DNA of 64,000 nt from Lichenostomus cassidix. Lineage: Eukaryota > Chordata > Aves > Passeriformes > Meliphagidae. Under the pieces are notes generated by a model that saw only the letters and a program-made list of their open reading frames with translations, ran no database searches and had not been told where the DNA came from. The translations under genes and the position numbers were made by a program. The stretch is taken from assembly GCA_008360975.2 (NCBI GenBank), contig CM039210.1, forward strand, positions 18,375,007 through 18,439,006, given 5' to 3'. This document shows, piece after piece, positions 23,216 to 34,193 of this stretch. How positions within the stretch are numbered: position 1 is the first letter of the stretch; each line of letters opens with the position of its first letter.

Positions 23216-24590
23216 CTCTGGCCCCCCTTTTTTTAGAGACTAAAAAGACTCTACCTTGTCTAGTCTCTATATTTATCCACAGCATTGCGTCATACAGCTG
23301 GTTATTATGCAAAGACTAACTACAGAGAGAAGTAGTAGGAACACTTCCTTTTATCCAGGCCTAGTTCGGTACCAATGGTATTTTCAAGGTTCAGTGAGCT
23401 TTTGGAAAGCTACTTGTTGTAGAATTTGAGTCTTCTTCCAAATTTCAACCAAATCCTTATTAATTTTTCCACTCTGATCTACATAAGAACAACAACTAGT
23501 GTTAATAATTGTAAGGCCAGTAGGAAATTAGGAGCCATTCTGTTTTGTAAAACTGTACCAGAGAAATTGTGGACTTTTGTAAGGCTGAAAGTGTATCTGA
23601 AATTTGCTTTACAATATGTTCAATTATCCTTAATGTGACCAAATGTTATGTTTGGAATTACAGCCTCAAGAGCACAGGCCTGGTCTTTAACTAGGGGGCA
23701 AAACTTACCAGACCTCATTATTACATATTCAATACCATCCTGACAAGTTGTTCTTATGAAGAGGTCTTGGATATATTTTGGATTAAATTTACATGCAAAT
23801 TTGGGGGCTAAATCTGAATCATGGTTACTAACTGTGCAGATAACAGGCACAAAAAGAACAATTTAAATTGCATTAACCTGATTTGTATCAGTCTCTGTTT
23901 TCCAGTTGTTTCAGAAGCAGAGGTTTTCTTAACTCTGGAGCAGTGAATTCTGGCTTCTCTGTCTTTAACTTTGGCTTCAGTGAGGGTCAGTCGGACTTGG
24001 AATGGTCCTTTCGACTTAGTTTGTATAATCCCTGTTTTTCCATTGAGCACAGGTTCAGTCTCCAGGCTGGAACACATGGGCAGGTGCGTATGGAGAATGT
24101 GACGAATCTCAGCAGCTTCTGCAATGTGGAACTTCAAAGCTGTTCGATACCTTGGCAAGCTAACCTACTTACTCATCTTGGCATTTTTCTTGGCATAGAC
24201 GTCACTTGATATGGCCTGCCATGCAATATTTCATAAGGACTTCTGTAGTCTCTCTGCCTCAGTTGCATGCAGATTCTCAGGAGGGCTACAGGCAAGGCCT
24301 AAACCTGTCTTGAATGTTTTTGAAAAATTGGACTCAGCTGTGTTTTGATGGTTGCATTCACACCTTTAGTCTTACCACTTGTCTGGGCTAAGTAGGGAAT
24401 TGACAGATCTCAAGCAATTCCAAAAATCTGATTAACTTCTCTGATCACTGGGGGAGCAAGCCCAAAGGAAGCCCAAACCATGGAATGATATGACTGAGCA
24501 AAACTTTCAACACCTCCCTTGCTGCATGAATGTGACAGGGGTGAGCTTCAGACTGTCTCCTCAAAGTGCTCATCTTAGAGCAATAGGTGC
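23216..24590 (-). pseudogene. Provirus E: degraded integrase and 3' region
   Basis: From 24590 leftwards the minus strand encodes a decayed integrase resembling provirus A. It includes QIFGIA, a stop, and then a segment where the catalytic-Glu block reads GKTKG, so that residue is lost. The C-terminal domain follows at 24158-23808. Stops and frameshifts are frequent. No gag, protease or RT is left; the element has lost most of its internal region. Confidence 0.6.
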
Positions 24591-24790
24591 TGATGAAAAT
24601 GTCTCGAAGATTTTTTTCTCAACATTGGTTCCCAGAAACAAGCAAGACAGGAGAGGGGCCTTGTGCCCCCCCAGGGCTTGGAGCTCTGCAATGGGTTTGG
24701 TCTTTCTAGCTGGGGAAAAGGGTAGGCAAAACTACTGGCAAGGTTACAAATGTATCAAAGGAAAAAAAGGCAAAACTCATACTGGCATCA
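24591..24790 (-). mobile_element. Short LTR, second copy of the provirus E type
   Basis: It runs from TGATGAAAATG to TGGCATCA and is closely similar to 23017-23215. Its right flank (CTCTGGCCCC) matches the polypurine side of the other copy, and no primer site follows on the integrase side. A rearranged second 3' LTR is therefore likelier than a 5' LTR. Confidence 0.55.
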
Positions 24791-24930
24791 CTCTGGCCCC
24801 TCGGTTCCACCAGCTTCCATAGCTTGCCAGTGGTGCCCAAATTTCCGTCACCATCCCTCGCATCAGCACCCCATCTCCAGGCCTCCCTGAGGTGTTGTGC
24901 TTTCACGGGGGAGCCTGGCTTCCAATCAAG

Positions 24931-25269
24931 TGTGGGAACTGACAAGTAGTCTGCCTTTGCTCACAGACATTGGCCATGTTGCAAGCAGCTTCATACCCGT
25001 GAGAAACAGAAGCAAGAAGCCAAAACAACAACCAGGAAAACAACTTGGAATGCAACACCTGCAAAAGGGAGTCTGTTGTTCACAGAATATGTGTGCTAGG
25101 AATAGCCATCCAATGATGTTGTACAATAACAGGGTAGAACCAATAGCTTTATGGCACGAATGTTAGAAAATAGTATAAAAAGAGACTTTGTAGTAATAAA
25201 CAACGCTTATGCCTTCCTTTCTACTTGGCCTGGAGTCGTGTCTTTGTGTGTCATTCTCATCTCGAAACA
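24931..25269 (+). mobile_element. 5' LTR of provirus H
   Basis: It runs from TGTGGGAAC to about CTCGAAACA, with a TATAAAA box near 25174 and AATAAA at 25195-25200. A primer-binding site follows, which identifies it as a 5' LTR. It is similar to the LTR at 4351-4808. Confidence 0.75.
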
Positions 25270-25277
25270 GTGACATC

Positions 25278-25295
25278 TGATGACCCCGACGTGAT
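25278..25295 (+). other. Primer-binding site, tRNA-Trp type
   Basis: TGATGACCCCGACGTGAT differs at one position from the complement of the vertebrate tRNA-Trp 3' end. That primer is used by alpharetroviruses. It lies 8 bases after the LTR end as drawn. Confidence 0.7.
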
Positions 25296-25600
25296 TATAA
25301 CGAACTCCAGGAGGCGGCCGAAGAGCTGCCAAGTCGGCGAGAGCAGAGTGAGATGGAGCCCAGCGAAGAAAAGCAGTGAGCAGAACTGCGAAAAGGTCCG
25401 GACCCAAACCAACCTGATATTCAGGTGAGCTGCTGGGGAAAAATGGGAAACTAGATTTCCCAAGAAGAAAAGGCAATTATGGGGTAAATATATGGACAGT
25501 TATGCTAAGAATGCCTTTATAAGAATGCCTTTAGAACCTTAAACTGGGAGCGAGCAGGACCGCTTATCTGCTTCCCAGGGCGATGAAAGTGCTAAATCTT
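25296..25600 (+). pseudogene. Provirus H leader and possible gag start
   Basis: GC-rich leader sequence is followed by ATGGGAAAC near 25449, a possible myristoylated Gag start. A stop follows three codons later (MGN, then TAG). The remaining provirus is missing and similarity is lost by about 25600. Confidence 0.35.
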
Positions 25601-27640
25601 TGAAAACTGCTTGGAGAGTGATGCTGAACGCTCTATGCCGCTTTTGTTAAATTGTGGGAGGCAGCCACAAAAAAGAAACAACATTATTAACGGTATAGCC
25701 AAATTAATGGCCTGGCACTCGGATCGGGACTCATTATTGCAATTACAGCCAGAAAAGATCACCCCAGCAGCCGATTCCCCCGCCGCGGCTGCTTTGCCTT
25801 CAGCTCGTCTGTCCCCTGCTTGGAGGCAGCGCTCTTCCCTTGGAGGCATCCCGAAGCAGTTTGAAATGTATTGCAAAATATTCTCCACATTTGAGCAACT
25901 TTGTTATTCCTTAAAGAACTTTTAAACTGTTTTCTGAGTGAAAGAACCTTGATGTTGGTACCTTTGCTCCCAGGAGCTGCCGGAGAATGGGGCGAATCCC
26001 GGGCAGGTCCTGCTAGAGCGTGCTGGGTTTTCCTCCCCCCGAAGGCTTTGAGCTGCCCAGCTCGGTGGGGCCTGGCTCAGTGCAGGGCCGGGCAGAGGCT
26101 CGGGCCAGCTCCGCTGCTTTTTTTCCTCCTCGCCTTCCCCCCCGCCCACCCCCCGTATCAGGGGAGCAGGCGGGCACCGGCTGCGCCCCAAGGGGCCCTA
26201 TCAAGGCTCCACATGTTGATCAGTGAATATATCTTCAAAGTGCCTTTTAAATTACTGCTACTGAGTTGTGTTTCATGCTTGCTTTCAGTTTTCCCGACGA
26301 GAAAGCTTTGCAGAAAGCGAGTGGACTGACAGGTGATAACAACTTGATTGATGAGAACTTGGGCCAGGGGCTGGATTCCTTGCTGAAGCCATTTTAAGTG
26401 TTTATCTTAAGTATACCTCTGATGTTCATGGAGTTTTAGCCAAATGTAAATTGTTGAGTCACTTTTTTTCCCAATGCATTTTGTCTCAACTCTACAGGAT
26501 TGGTATATGAATCATGACAATTTGCCTTATTTGTCACCTTATTGTGGAGGAACAGCAGTTTCTCTCTCCCTCTTCCCCCCCCCGCCACTATGTCTGTCTC
26601 TCTTAAGACAGGTTTTCTATTTCTGCTAGATTTCACTAAGACAATACCTTTTAATCTAGACCTCTGAAGGGAAAACCCACTATTTTTTTTCTCTCCTTTT
26701 AAGATGCTCGCAGAGATGCTTTGGCATCAGTCCAACAGAATGTTTGGAAGATGCCTGCAGCTACAGCTGTGACCTTGGCGTGCCTGAGCTACTCAATAGT
26801 TCCTAGACCATACCCTTTTTTTTTCTGTGATCCTAAAAGGAATCGGCAAAGTTAAAATTTTTCAGGCTTTCTCCTCAAAGCATCATTTATCCTCATGTGC
26901 ATAATATCTTGGTTTATAGACATATTCAGTGTTGTATTGCTCAGCATGGATTCAGGTAGCCCTGATGCATTTGGTAGAGTGGATATTAACTGGACAAGAT
27001 ATAGGGCTGTAACAATTAACTTTACAACCTGATGTCAAAACATCGAATGAATTATGATGTGTTTACCACACTTTTCTGACCCTTCCTGTTAATCCTGCAG
27101 AAATTTAACCCTCTGGAGTTCTCTGTTGTTGCTGTCTCATTTACAGCTCAGTTACTTCTTTGTATATTGTTCATTTATGTTTCATTGCTGTATGGTAAAT
27201 CTTCAGTAGTTTTCTTGTAATGATGGAGTCAAAATGAGTTATACTCTGCTGTATCTGAAACTTTTAAGGTATACCTTGAACAATGTCTGTGTGAGTGTGA
27301 TAGTGCTGCAGCAAACATACTAAGAATGCTGTTTTAACTGCTCAAGTATTTTAGATTTTTAAGTTAAGTCTCTAGGTGACGTTCTAACCAAGACCTCCAG
27401 AGGGACAGAAGTTTTATTCTGTATTGAAAGCAAAGCTCCAAGAGTTTCTGGGACACAAATACCTGCACCTGAAACCAACAGAGGGAAGTGTTACTATCTT
27501 CTCCCCTGTGTCCTGTCTTTGTGTCTGTGCACTCACAATTACTTAGAAACAATTATCTACTATGAGTAGCTGAAAATAACCTGAGGTACAGAGACATTAC
27601 GTTTTGCCTGCAGACGTTTTTTGCTGTGTTATAGTGAATA
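25601..27640. other. Unassigned 2-kb stretch with a GC-rich block
   Basis: 25.94-26.21 kb is GC- and CpG-rich. The rest is AT-rich and intergenic-looking. Open frames of 60-140 codons overlap on both strands of the GC block and have no recognisable domain. No supported gene or repeat is visible. Confidence 0.4.
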
Positions 27641-28470
27641 GTTTAAATTACCTGTTAAGTGCTATTGCAGATAAGTTCTGTTGATTTAAGTGAGTTTAAG
27701 TTTTATTAAAAGTACATTACGTTAAGTCAAGTTAAGTTTAAGTGATGCTAACTTTAAATTCCATTAAGCTTTATTTCAGTTAAGTCTGTTTACTTTAAGA
27801 GTGGTTCAGTTTATAGTTTATTAATTTTAAGTTCTGTTAATGTAGCAATGTGGGTTTTAGGATTCCATGTGCTCCTTTGTGCCTCTGCTCTGTATACCAT
27901 TGGTTCATTTTGAAATATGCTCTGCTGTACCCCGAAATCTATTGGTGGGTTCCCTATGCCTGTCTTCCCTTCAGACTCCCCGGGACTGGCTCTAGGGGAG
28001 ACAGTCCCTCCCCCTGCCTTTCCCTTTATAAGGTGATGTTCAGATCAGCTTGAGGTCTGCATCTCTGGGCTGGCAGCCCTTGTCCTGTCCCTGCCTGTCC
28101 TCCCCCCTTTCTTCTCCCCTGTAACCCCCTTTTCCCCGTTACCCCAAATAAACCTCCCTGCCAGAAAAGAGATGGAGTCCAGTTCTTCCTTCGTCTCACT
28201 ATATTCCTGCTTGAATTGACGTGGTTGGAAGACTCACGCCATGCCGCGGAACCTTGGGGGCCGGTCACCCCGAATTCGGTGGAATTGTACGAACCAGGGA
28301 GCCCGGGCCAGGGGGGAGCCAGCCTGTGCCACCCTCCCGGACCGTGTTACAACATGTTAATTTTGTGTTCTGTTAAGTTCTATTAAGATTGAATTCTGTT
28401 AATTTTCGGTGATGTTAACTTTAAGTTTTGTCAGGTTTACATTTTGTTACGTTATGCTCATTTATTTTAA
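27641..28470. repeat. TTAAG/GTTAA-rich degenerate repeat, split by an LTR
   Basis: Short units such as GTTAAGT, TTTAAGT and CTGTTAA recur irregularly at 27641-27840 and again at 28355-28470. The LTR 27841-28354 lies between. It looks like a decayed minisatellite. Confidence 0.55.
27841..28354 (+). mobile_element. Class II solo LTR, perfect TSD TGTTAA
   Basis: It runs from TGTAGCAATG to GTTACAACA, flanked by TGTTAA at 27835-27840 and 28355-28360. A TTTATAAGG box lies near 28025 and AATAAA at 28147-28152. It is the same family as 12573-13087. Confidence 0.9.
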
Positions 28471-28573
28471 AGAACACAGTTCTTCAGCTGTGGAGATAAG
28501 ATTAAGATTTACAACAGAAACCTTCCTGATGAAGATTTAACCATGTGAACACACAGTCTGTAGGATGCTTGCT

Positions 28574-29080
28574 TGATGTAGCAGGGTCTGGGAGGGGGGC
28601 AGGAGCTGGCTCCCCCCCGGATCAGGGTCCCTGGTCCGCGTAATTCCACCGGATTCAGAGCGGGAGGCCCCTGGGGTCCGCTCGGCGTGGCGTAAGTCTC
28701 GTAGCCACAGAAATTCAACAGGAAATATGAGATGAAGAAACGACCTGGAATCCATCTCTGTTCTGCCAGGGAGGTTTATTTGGGGTAAGGAAAAAGGGTT
28801 GCAGGGGAGGAGAAGGAGGGAGGAAGGCAGAGGAGGTTCAGGGGCTGCCAGCGCAGAGATGAAGACCCCTCTCTGAGGCAGACATCAGCTTATAAGGAGA
28901 AAGGAAGGGGAGGGACTGTCTCTCTCAGAGCCAGTCCCAGGAGGAGGAAGGGAAAATTGGCAGAGGGTGCACACCAATAGGTTTCAGGTACAGCATAATG
29001 TTTATTTCAAAATGAACCAATAGCATACAGAGCAGGGAAACAAAGGAAGCACATGGAGATCTGAAAATTGCATTACTACA
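28574..29080 (-). mobile_element. Class II solo LTR, inverted to its neighbour, TSD CTTGCT
   Basis: It is flanked by CTTGCT at 28568-28573 and 29081-29086. It is in the opposite orientation to the same-family LTR 220 bp to the left, and the independent duplications show a separate insertion. On the minus strand AATAAA lies near 28775. Confidence 0.9.
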
Positions 29081-29086
29081 CTTGCT

Positions 29087-29702
29087 GTTGTCAAGAATTC
29101 TGTGTATCCAGTTGTTCTAAATGTGTTGGTTGATATTACTATTCACAAAAACCTTTGCAGTTTTATCTTCCACAGGTGGGACAGAAGAATGAGTGAGAGT
29201 TTCAAACGATGCTGCACGTGCACAATTCAGTTATTTAAAATTTGTCTATGGTTCCATTGATTATTTAGTTAAAGCTAAATTATGATGCTGGCTGCTTTTG
29301 AATATTTCACATTACCTTGTGTAGTTATCTGCAAGAATTGTATCATATTAAGAAATTTTCCTAATTGATATTAATAGAGGCCTGTTTGTAGGATGTTTTA
29401 GGGAAACCCTCCCAGTTAAGGCCTAGGCTCTGGCCAAGCCCTGGCCCTGGCTGGTTGGGACGTATGCCACCAGACCCAGGTGTTTCTGCACTAAAAGTGT
29501 GATTGAGTCACTTTGACTTGCTGATTTGGGCTTATGAAAGCTGGACCCTTTTCCAGTTAAACTTGGAATCCTTGCCTGGGAAAGGTTCTCCAAGCCCTGC
29601 CTGTGGAATGAGGTTCCCCAGCGATTGTAGTCCCTGGGTGATGACAGAGTAGTTAGGCAATTGATAATGTATTTTCTTAAGTAAGTTTATTTTTTCATTC
29701 CA
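29087..29702. other. Unassigned stretch
   Basis: No supported feature. 29400-29640 is more GC-balanced and may be an old LTR fragment, but I cannot show this. Confidence 0.4.
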
Positions 29703-30269
29703 TGTATTGTTATACCTTTGTCCTTTGTACCACCAAATTTTTCTACTAACTCTGCTCTTGTGATTCGTTCTTCTTGTGATGTGCCCGGAGACACTTCAGA
29801 GACAAAGTCAGAGAAGTGGGTATTTGCTTTTATTTGGTGCACCGGGTGTGGGGGAATTGACTCCTCCAAACACACACCTCGGTACCTCCAAAGACACAGT
29901 GTTATAGGTAGAATTCATGAATATTCATCACATTCCCCAGGATAGGAGTGGTTATACAAATAATTTCTCAGAAGTTATTAATATCATTAGCATGTGCCTC
30001 ATGCATACTCTGGATGTCTCGGTGGTCTTTGGAGACCCATGAAGATGAAGGCCCCAAATAGTCTTCATCACAATGCACTTTTCACCTTTCCTTCTGGAGC
30101 ATACGTAGTCCTTCATGGGATGATTCAGCGATTTCTTGTGCTGGCTTCAAACGGATGCTTTTGTCCCTCTTATCTTGATAAGATTAAGGGAATCTTGTTT
30201 TGCTAGGTTTTAGAATTCACATATTCTGTCTCCCAGTAGTTAACTTATCTATTGATTTCTCCTTTCTCA
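29703..30269 (-). mobile_element. 3' LTR of provirus B, left end uncertain
   Basis: The minus-strand LTR begins TGAGAAAGGAG at 30269, next to a polypurine tract (30270-30292, seen as CCCCGTCCCCCC plus a T-run). AATAAA on the minus strand lies near 29834. The left boundary is placed at a TG near 29703 by length only. Confidence 0.55.
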
Positions 30270-30312
30270 ATCCCCGTCCCCCCTTTTTTTTGTAATTTGT
30301 AATTCTTTACAA

Positions 30313-31643
30313 ATCTTATATGTCATGAAAGTAAGTGCCTTTCTCTATCTTATTTCTAAGTTTGTACTTTTGCCATTGAGCATAAGCATCATGATTCCAA
30401 GTGCATAATATCATACAACAATAACTACTAATAAAGACAGTAAGTAACAATGCAATAATATAAAAAACAATTACAAACAATTGTTTAAGCCAGGTTAAGT
30501 TGGGTAACCATGCTGTAAGTTTGTCCCATACCTCTTTAAACCCCCAAGAAGTGTCATCTAAAGTGATCTGATGCAATGTTCGCGTTTTGTCCAAAATTGT
30601 CTGCAAATCTGTTTCTATTCATTTATTTAAATCAACATAACTGCAACAGCTTGTATTTATAACTGTACATACTCTTCCTTCTTTGGCATGCAACAAATCT
30701 AATGCAAGTCTATTTTGTATGGCTAATTGTGAGATGCTCTTAATCTCGATTTGCTGTGCTCTCATGGCATCTGCAGTGGCATTCATTATGGTCTCTATAG
30801 TGCCAGAAAGATTCACTATTGATTTCTCTAGTTCATTTACTCCGAGCCGGGGTATAAACCACCTGGCAAAGCTGTGAAATCTGGTGGGCCTGTCTATTAA
30901 GGGGTTTGATGTCCTTTTGGTCCTTCGTATAAAAGTTTGGAGTAAGCCTTGTCATTGAGGAACAACACTAATGTGGGGAAATACTGGTCCTATTGCACAG
31001 TGACCTTGCCATCCCAAGGGTAAAACTTTATAGGTACTGTGTCCACATATCCAATACCAACCCTGCCCTGGGGGCACTAGCCAACCCTTGGGCTTTGGTC
31101 CCCACCTAGTTTGATTCTCATTCCACATATTAGCTCCCCCACAGGTCCAGAATTGCAAGCGGTTAGGATAATTCCCTATAAATGTTAGGTTTCCACATTT
31201 GGAATCTGGTTTATTTCCTCCTGAGTTTTTAGGTATAGATTCTTCCCAGCACCGCTGTACGCAGGGTACTGGTGAGGACTCACTTATTGGCTCTTCAAAC
31301 TCTAATTTCTATTGAAGTTGATCTGGGGATATGTTGACACAATGTGAAAGGTTTGTGGCACTAAGGGCAGTATGGATTTCTGTTGTATTAGGGAATGTTG
31401 CCCCAACCAAAGGAAAGCCTCTCGCAGAATTTTCAGGCAGCTGAGAGCATATCCAGCAATCAGATTAAAATTCTCAACAACACCTTTGAGCAATCGAAGG
31501 TATGTATTTTGGTCCCACGTGCCTGCCCCAGTTACCAGTGTTACTAGTATGGTCCAAATCATGTTGTATTGATTTTCCGTATTTGAAGGCGCAGAGGTCC
31601 GGTTCTTCTTGCCTCCCACTCTGGTTTTAGCGCAAGTTTGGTC
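30313..31643 (-). pseudogene. Provirus B env (SU and TM)
   Basis: Translation on minus starts near 31619 with a hydrophobic signal-like segment, then a short SU part with WYWICGH and LPLGWQGHC near 31060-31000. TM (30880-30316) has ETIMNATADAMRAQQ, a heptad-like helix, then LQ/N-RLALDLLHAKEG and CTVINTSCC, an intact CX6CC. A membrane anchor VIVFYIIALLLTVF and a short tail follow. A stop replaces a Leu codon near 30617, and SU is frameshifted. SU is only about 250 codons, shorter than usual for gammaretroviruses. Such Env mediates attachment and fusion; this copy is broken. Confidence 0.8.
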
Positions 31644-32940
31644 TGTGGTGGTTTTGATTGGCCCAAAACATCAGTAAAGTATTTTTAACATCTAGGAGAA
31701 ATTTGGACCCCTCAGAAGCTGTTGTAGTAGGCCTGGGGAACTGTCTGAGGGGTGGGGTGTGGCACAAAGATGGCTCCTGTGTGTCCTGAGTGAAAGTTCT
31801 GGAAGTTTTTACATCAAGTCAAGCAGAGCCAATCTCTGATGGCTCTGAAAGTGATGGACATGCTGCCGGCCAAGTGTAGGCCAATTGGAGGTGCTGGTTA
31901 TGCCTCTGTGAAAACATATTTAAGAAAAAATCAAAACAAAGTGGGTACACACTTCTTTCACTTCTTTGTAGTTGAAGGAGGAGGAGGTGGAAGTGAAAAT
32001 ATGTAGAGGGAGAACAGCATGGAGATGCCAAGGTCAGTGAAGAAGGTGGGGGAGGAGGTGCTCCAGTGCTCCAGGCGCCGGAGCTGAAAACTCTCTGCTA
32101 GCCACAGTGAATGCCATGGGGATGCAGGAGGTCCCCCTACAGCCCATGGAATCCACAGGGATGCAGAAATCCACCCACAGCCCATGCCAGAGGAGCAGGT
32201 GGATGCCTGGAGAGAGCTGTGACCCAGTTTGGAGTCTCGAAAGAGTTAAAGCTACAGAGGCCTTGCAAAGGAAAGAAAGGCCTTGCTCCTGGGATGGAAG
32301 CAGCCTGGCCTTGGCTCGGGAGAGTCTGCACTTTATGGACAAGAGGACTCATATTGCAACAGGATTCGGGCAGGATGTTGCTTGTGAGATTGGACCCACG
32401 CCAAAGAAGTTCCCAGAGGACTGTCTCTCGTGGGAGGGACCCCTGGCTAAGTAGATAAACCCCTCTCCCTGATTGAACTGACCAGAAAACCCCTCTCACC
32501 CTGCCCCCTGTCTGTGTTGCTGGTTTGGAAAGAGGGAAGGGGGGTGAGTGCAGAGACTGCTTCTTAAGAGGGTGGGGGTGAGAGCAGAAAACTGTCTGGA
32601 GAGAGAGAGAAACAAGTAGAGATAAAGAGAATTTGTAGTAGTAGAAGAATTGTAGTAATGAATAAATTTGAGAATCTGCTCTGTGGACTGAAAAGAGACC
32701 CTACACCCTGCCCCTACCCGGCTTGTGGATTGTAAAGGAGGAAAGGGGGTGAATACTATGGGTTTGTAAGAGGGAGGGGGGGAGTGAACAAAATAATGTA
32801 CGAAAAGTTTATTTTTGCCTTGCATTTATCCTCCAATTCTGTTAGGTAATTAAATCACCTTTTTTGCAACTTTAAGCTTGAATCCTGTTTGCCCTATTTC
32901 GTGTGTCCTCCTGGCAATGTCCTGTCTCAAACCCATGACA
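31644..32940 (+). mobile_element. Large solo LTR at the pol/env junction, TSD GGTC
   Basis: It runs from TGTGGTGG to ACCCATGACA, with GGTC at 31640-31643 and 32941-32944; the uninterrupted site is visible in provirus C at about 57821. AATAAA near 32660 supports plus orientation. It is the same family as 11659-13583. Its first about 90 bases are similar, in antisense, to the L-element membrane ORF. Confidence 0.8.
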
Positions 32941-34193
32941 GGTCCTTGTATAATGGATCCAAGTCGGTTTTCCTTGTACTTTAATTGCTGTACGAGTCAG
33001 CAGCAACATTTGATGAGGTCCTTCCCATTTTTCCTGGAGTGGATCCCCTGAAAGAGACTTAACATAAACCCAATCCCCGGGACTCACATTATGAAAGGGT
33101 TTATCAGGTGGTGGGGGTTGACAATTAACAACGGTAGTGTGTATTGATTGTAATTTTTTTTACCTAAATGCTTTACATAATCGATTAAGTAGCTTTGCCC
33201 TACCAGAGCCACACTGTCATTGTGAATCACATTTGTTCTATAGGGCCTTCCATACAGAATTTCAAAGTGACTCAGTTTTTCCTTGAGCCATGGTTTTACC
33301 CTAATTCTTAGCAAAGCCATGGGCAGAGCCTGATACCAATATAAGTTGGTTTCTTGACAAATTTTGGCTAATTGTTGCTTTATTAAGTGATTCATCTTTT
33401 CTACTTGTCCATTTGCCTGTGGCCTGTATGGTGTATGTAGTTGCCAGCATATGCCTAGTAGATTACTTACTCCCTGCACCACCTGAGCTACAAAGTGTGA
33501 TCCCCTATCAGAATTAATCTCCCTGGGTACCCCAAATCGTGGAATTATTTCTTGTACTAAGGCTTTAACAACTTCTCTAGCTTTATTTGTTCTACAAGGG
33601 AAAGCTTCCAGCCAACCTGAGAAAGTTTCTGTGAGGACTAAAAGATACTTGAAACCCCCCTTCCTAGGTAATTCAGAAAAGTCAAATTTCCACACGTCCC
33701 CTGGTAAGGCTCCTTTGAGGATTGTTCCAGCGTTTTGCCTAATAGTGTTATTAGGGTTGTTTTTAAGACAGATTTCACAAGTGGAAGTTATGTCCTCTAT
33801 TGTCTCCTTTAATTTTGATGCTATCACTTTGCCCTTTAAATGGTTATGTAAAGCATCAACTCCCCAATGTGTTTTGGAATGTTTGTTTTGGATAAATACC
33901 AGTTTTCTGAGTATGACCAGGAGATCCTTTATTCTAGCCCACCCATCTGTTCCTATTTGTCCCTTCTCTTTTTGTATCCTATTCAAATCATCAGTGTCGT
34001 ATGGTGGGGGTTTCTCATGCATAAGGATGCTAGAAGGGATTAAAGCTAGGGCTTGAATTTGAACCCTACCAGCCACTGCCCTTGCTGTTTTGTCTGCCAT
34101 AGCATTTCCCAGTTCAGGGATGGTGTTCCCCTGGGAGTGCCCTTTACAGTGCATTATAGCCACTTTTGAAGGTTTCAGCACTGCTTCCAGCAA
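32941..34193 (-). pseudogene. Provirus B integrase
   Basis: The open segment 34193-33084 covers the RNase H end and most of integrase. It has a His-rich zinc site (HSKTHWG, HNHL) with CEICLKNN, then [15 protein letters not shown] and GQVEKMN, giving catalytic D, D and E all in place. A frameshift near 33160 moves the C-terminal DNA-binding part to another frame ([18 protein letters not shown]), which ends at the LTR insertion at 32940. Integrase inserts viral DNA into the host genome. Confidence 0.85.

Noticed and set aside
25901..26329. CpG-island promoter with a host first exon
   Set aside because: The GC-rich block is short and frames overlap on both strands; there is no splice-linked exon or recognisable protein.
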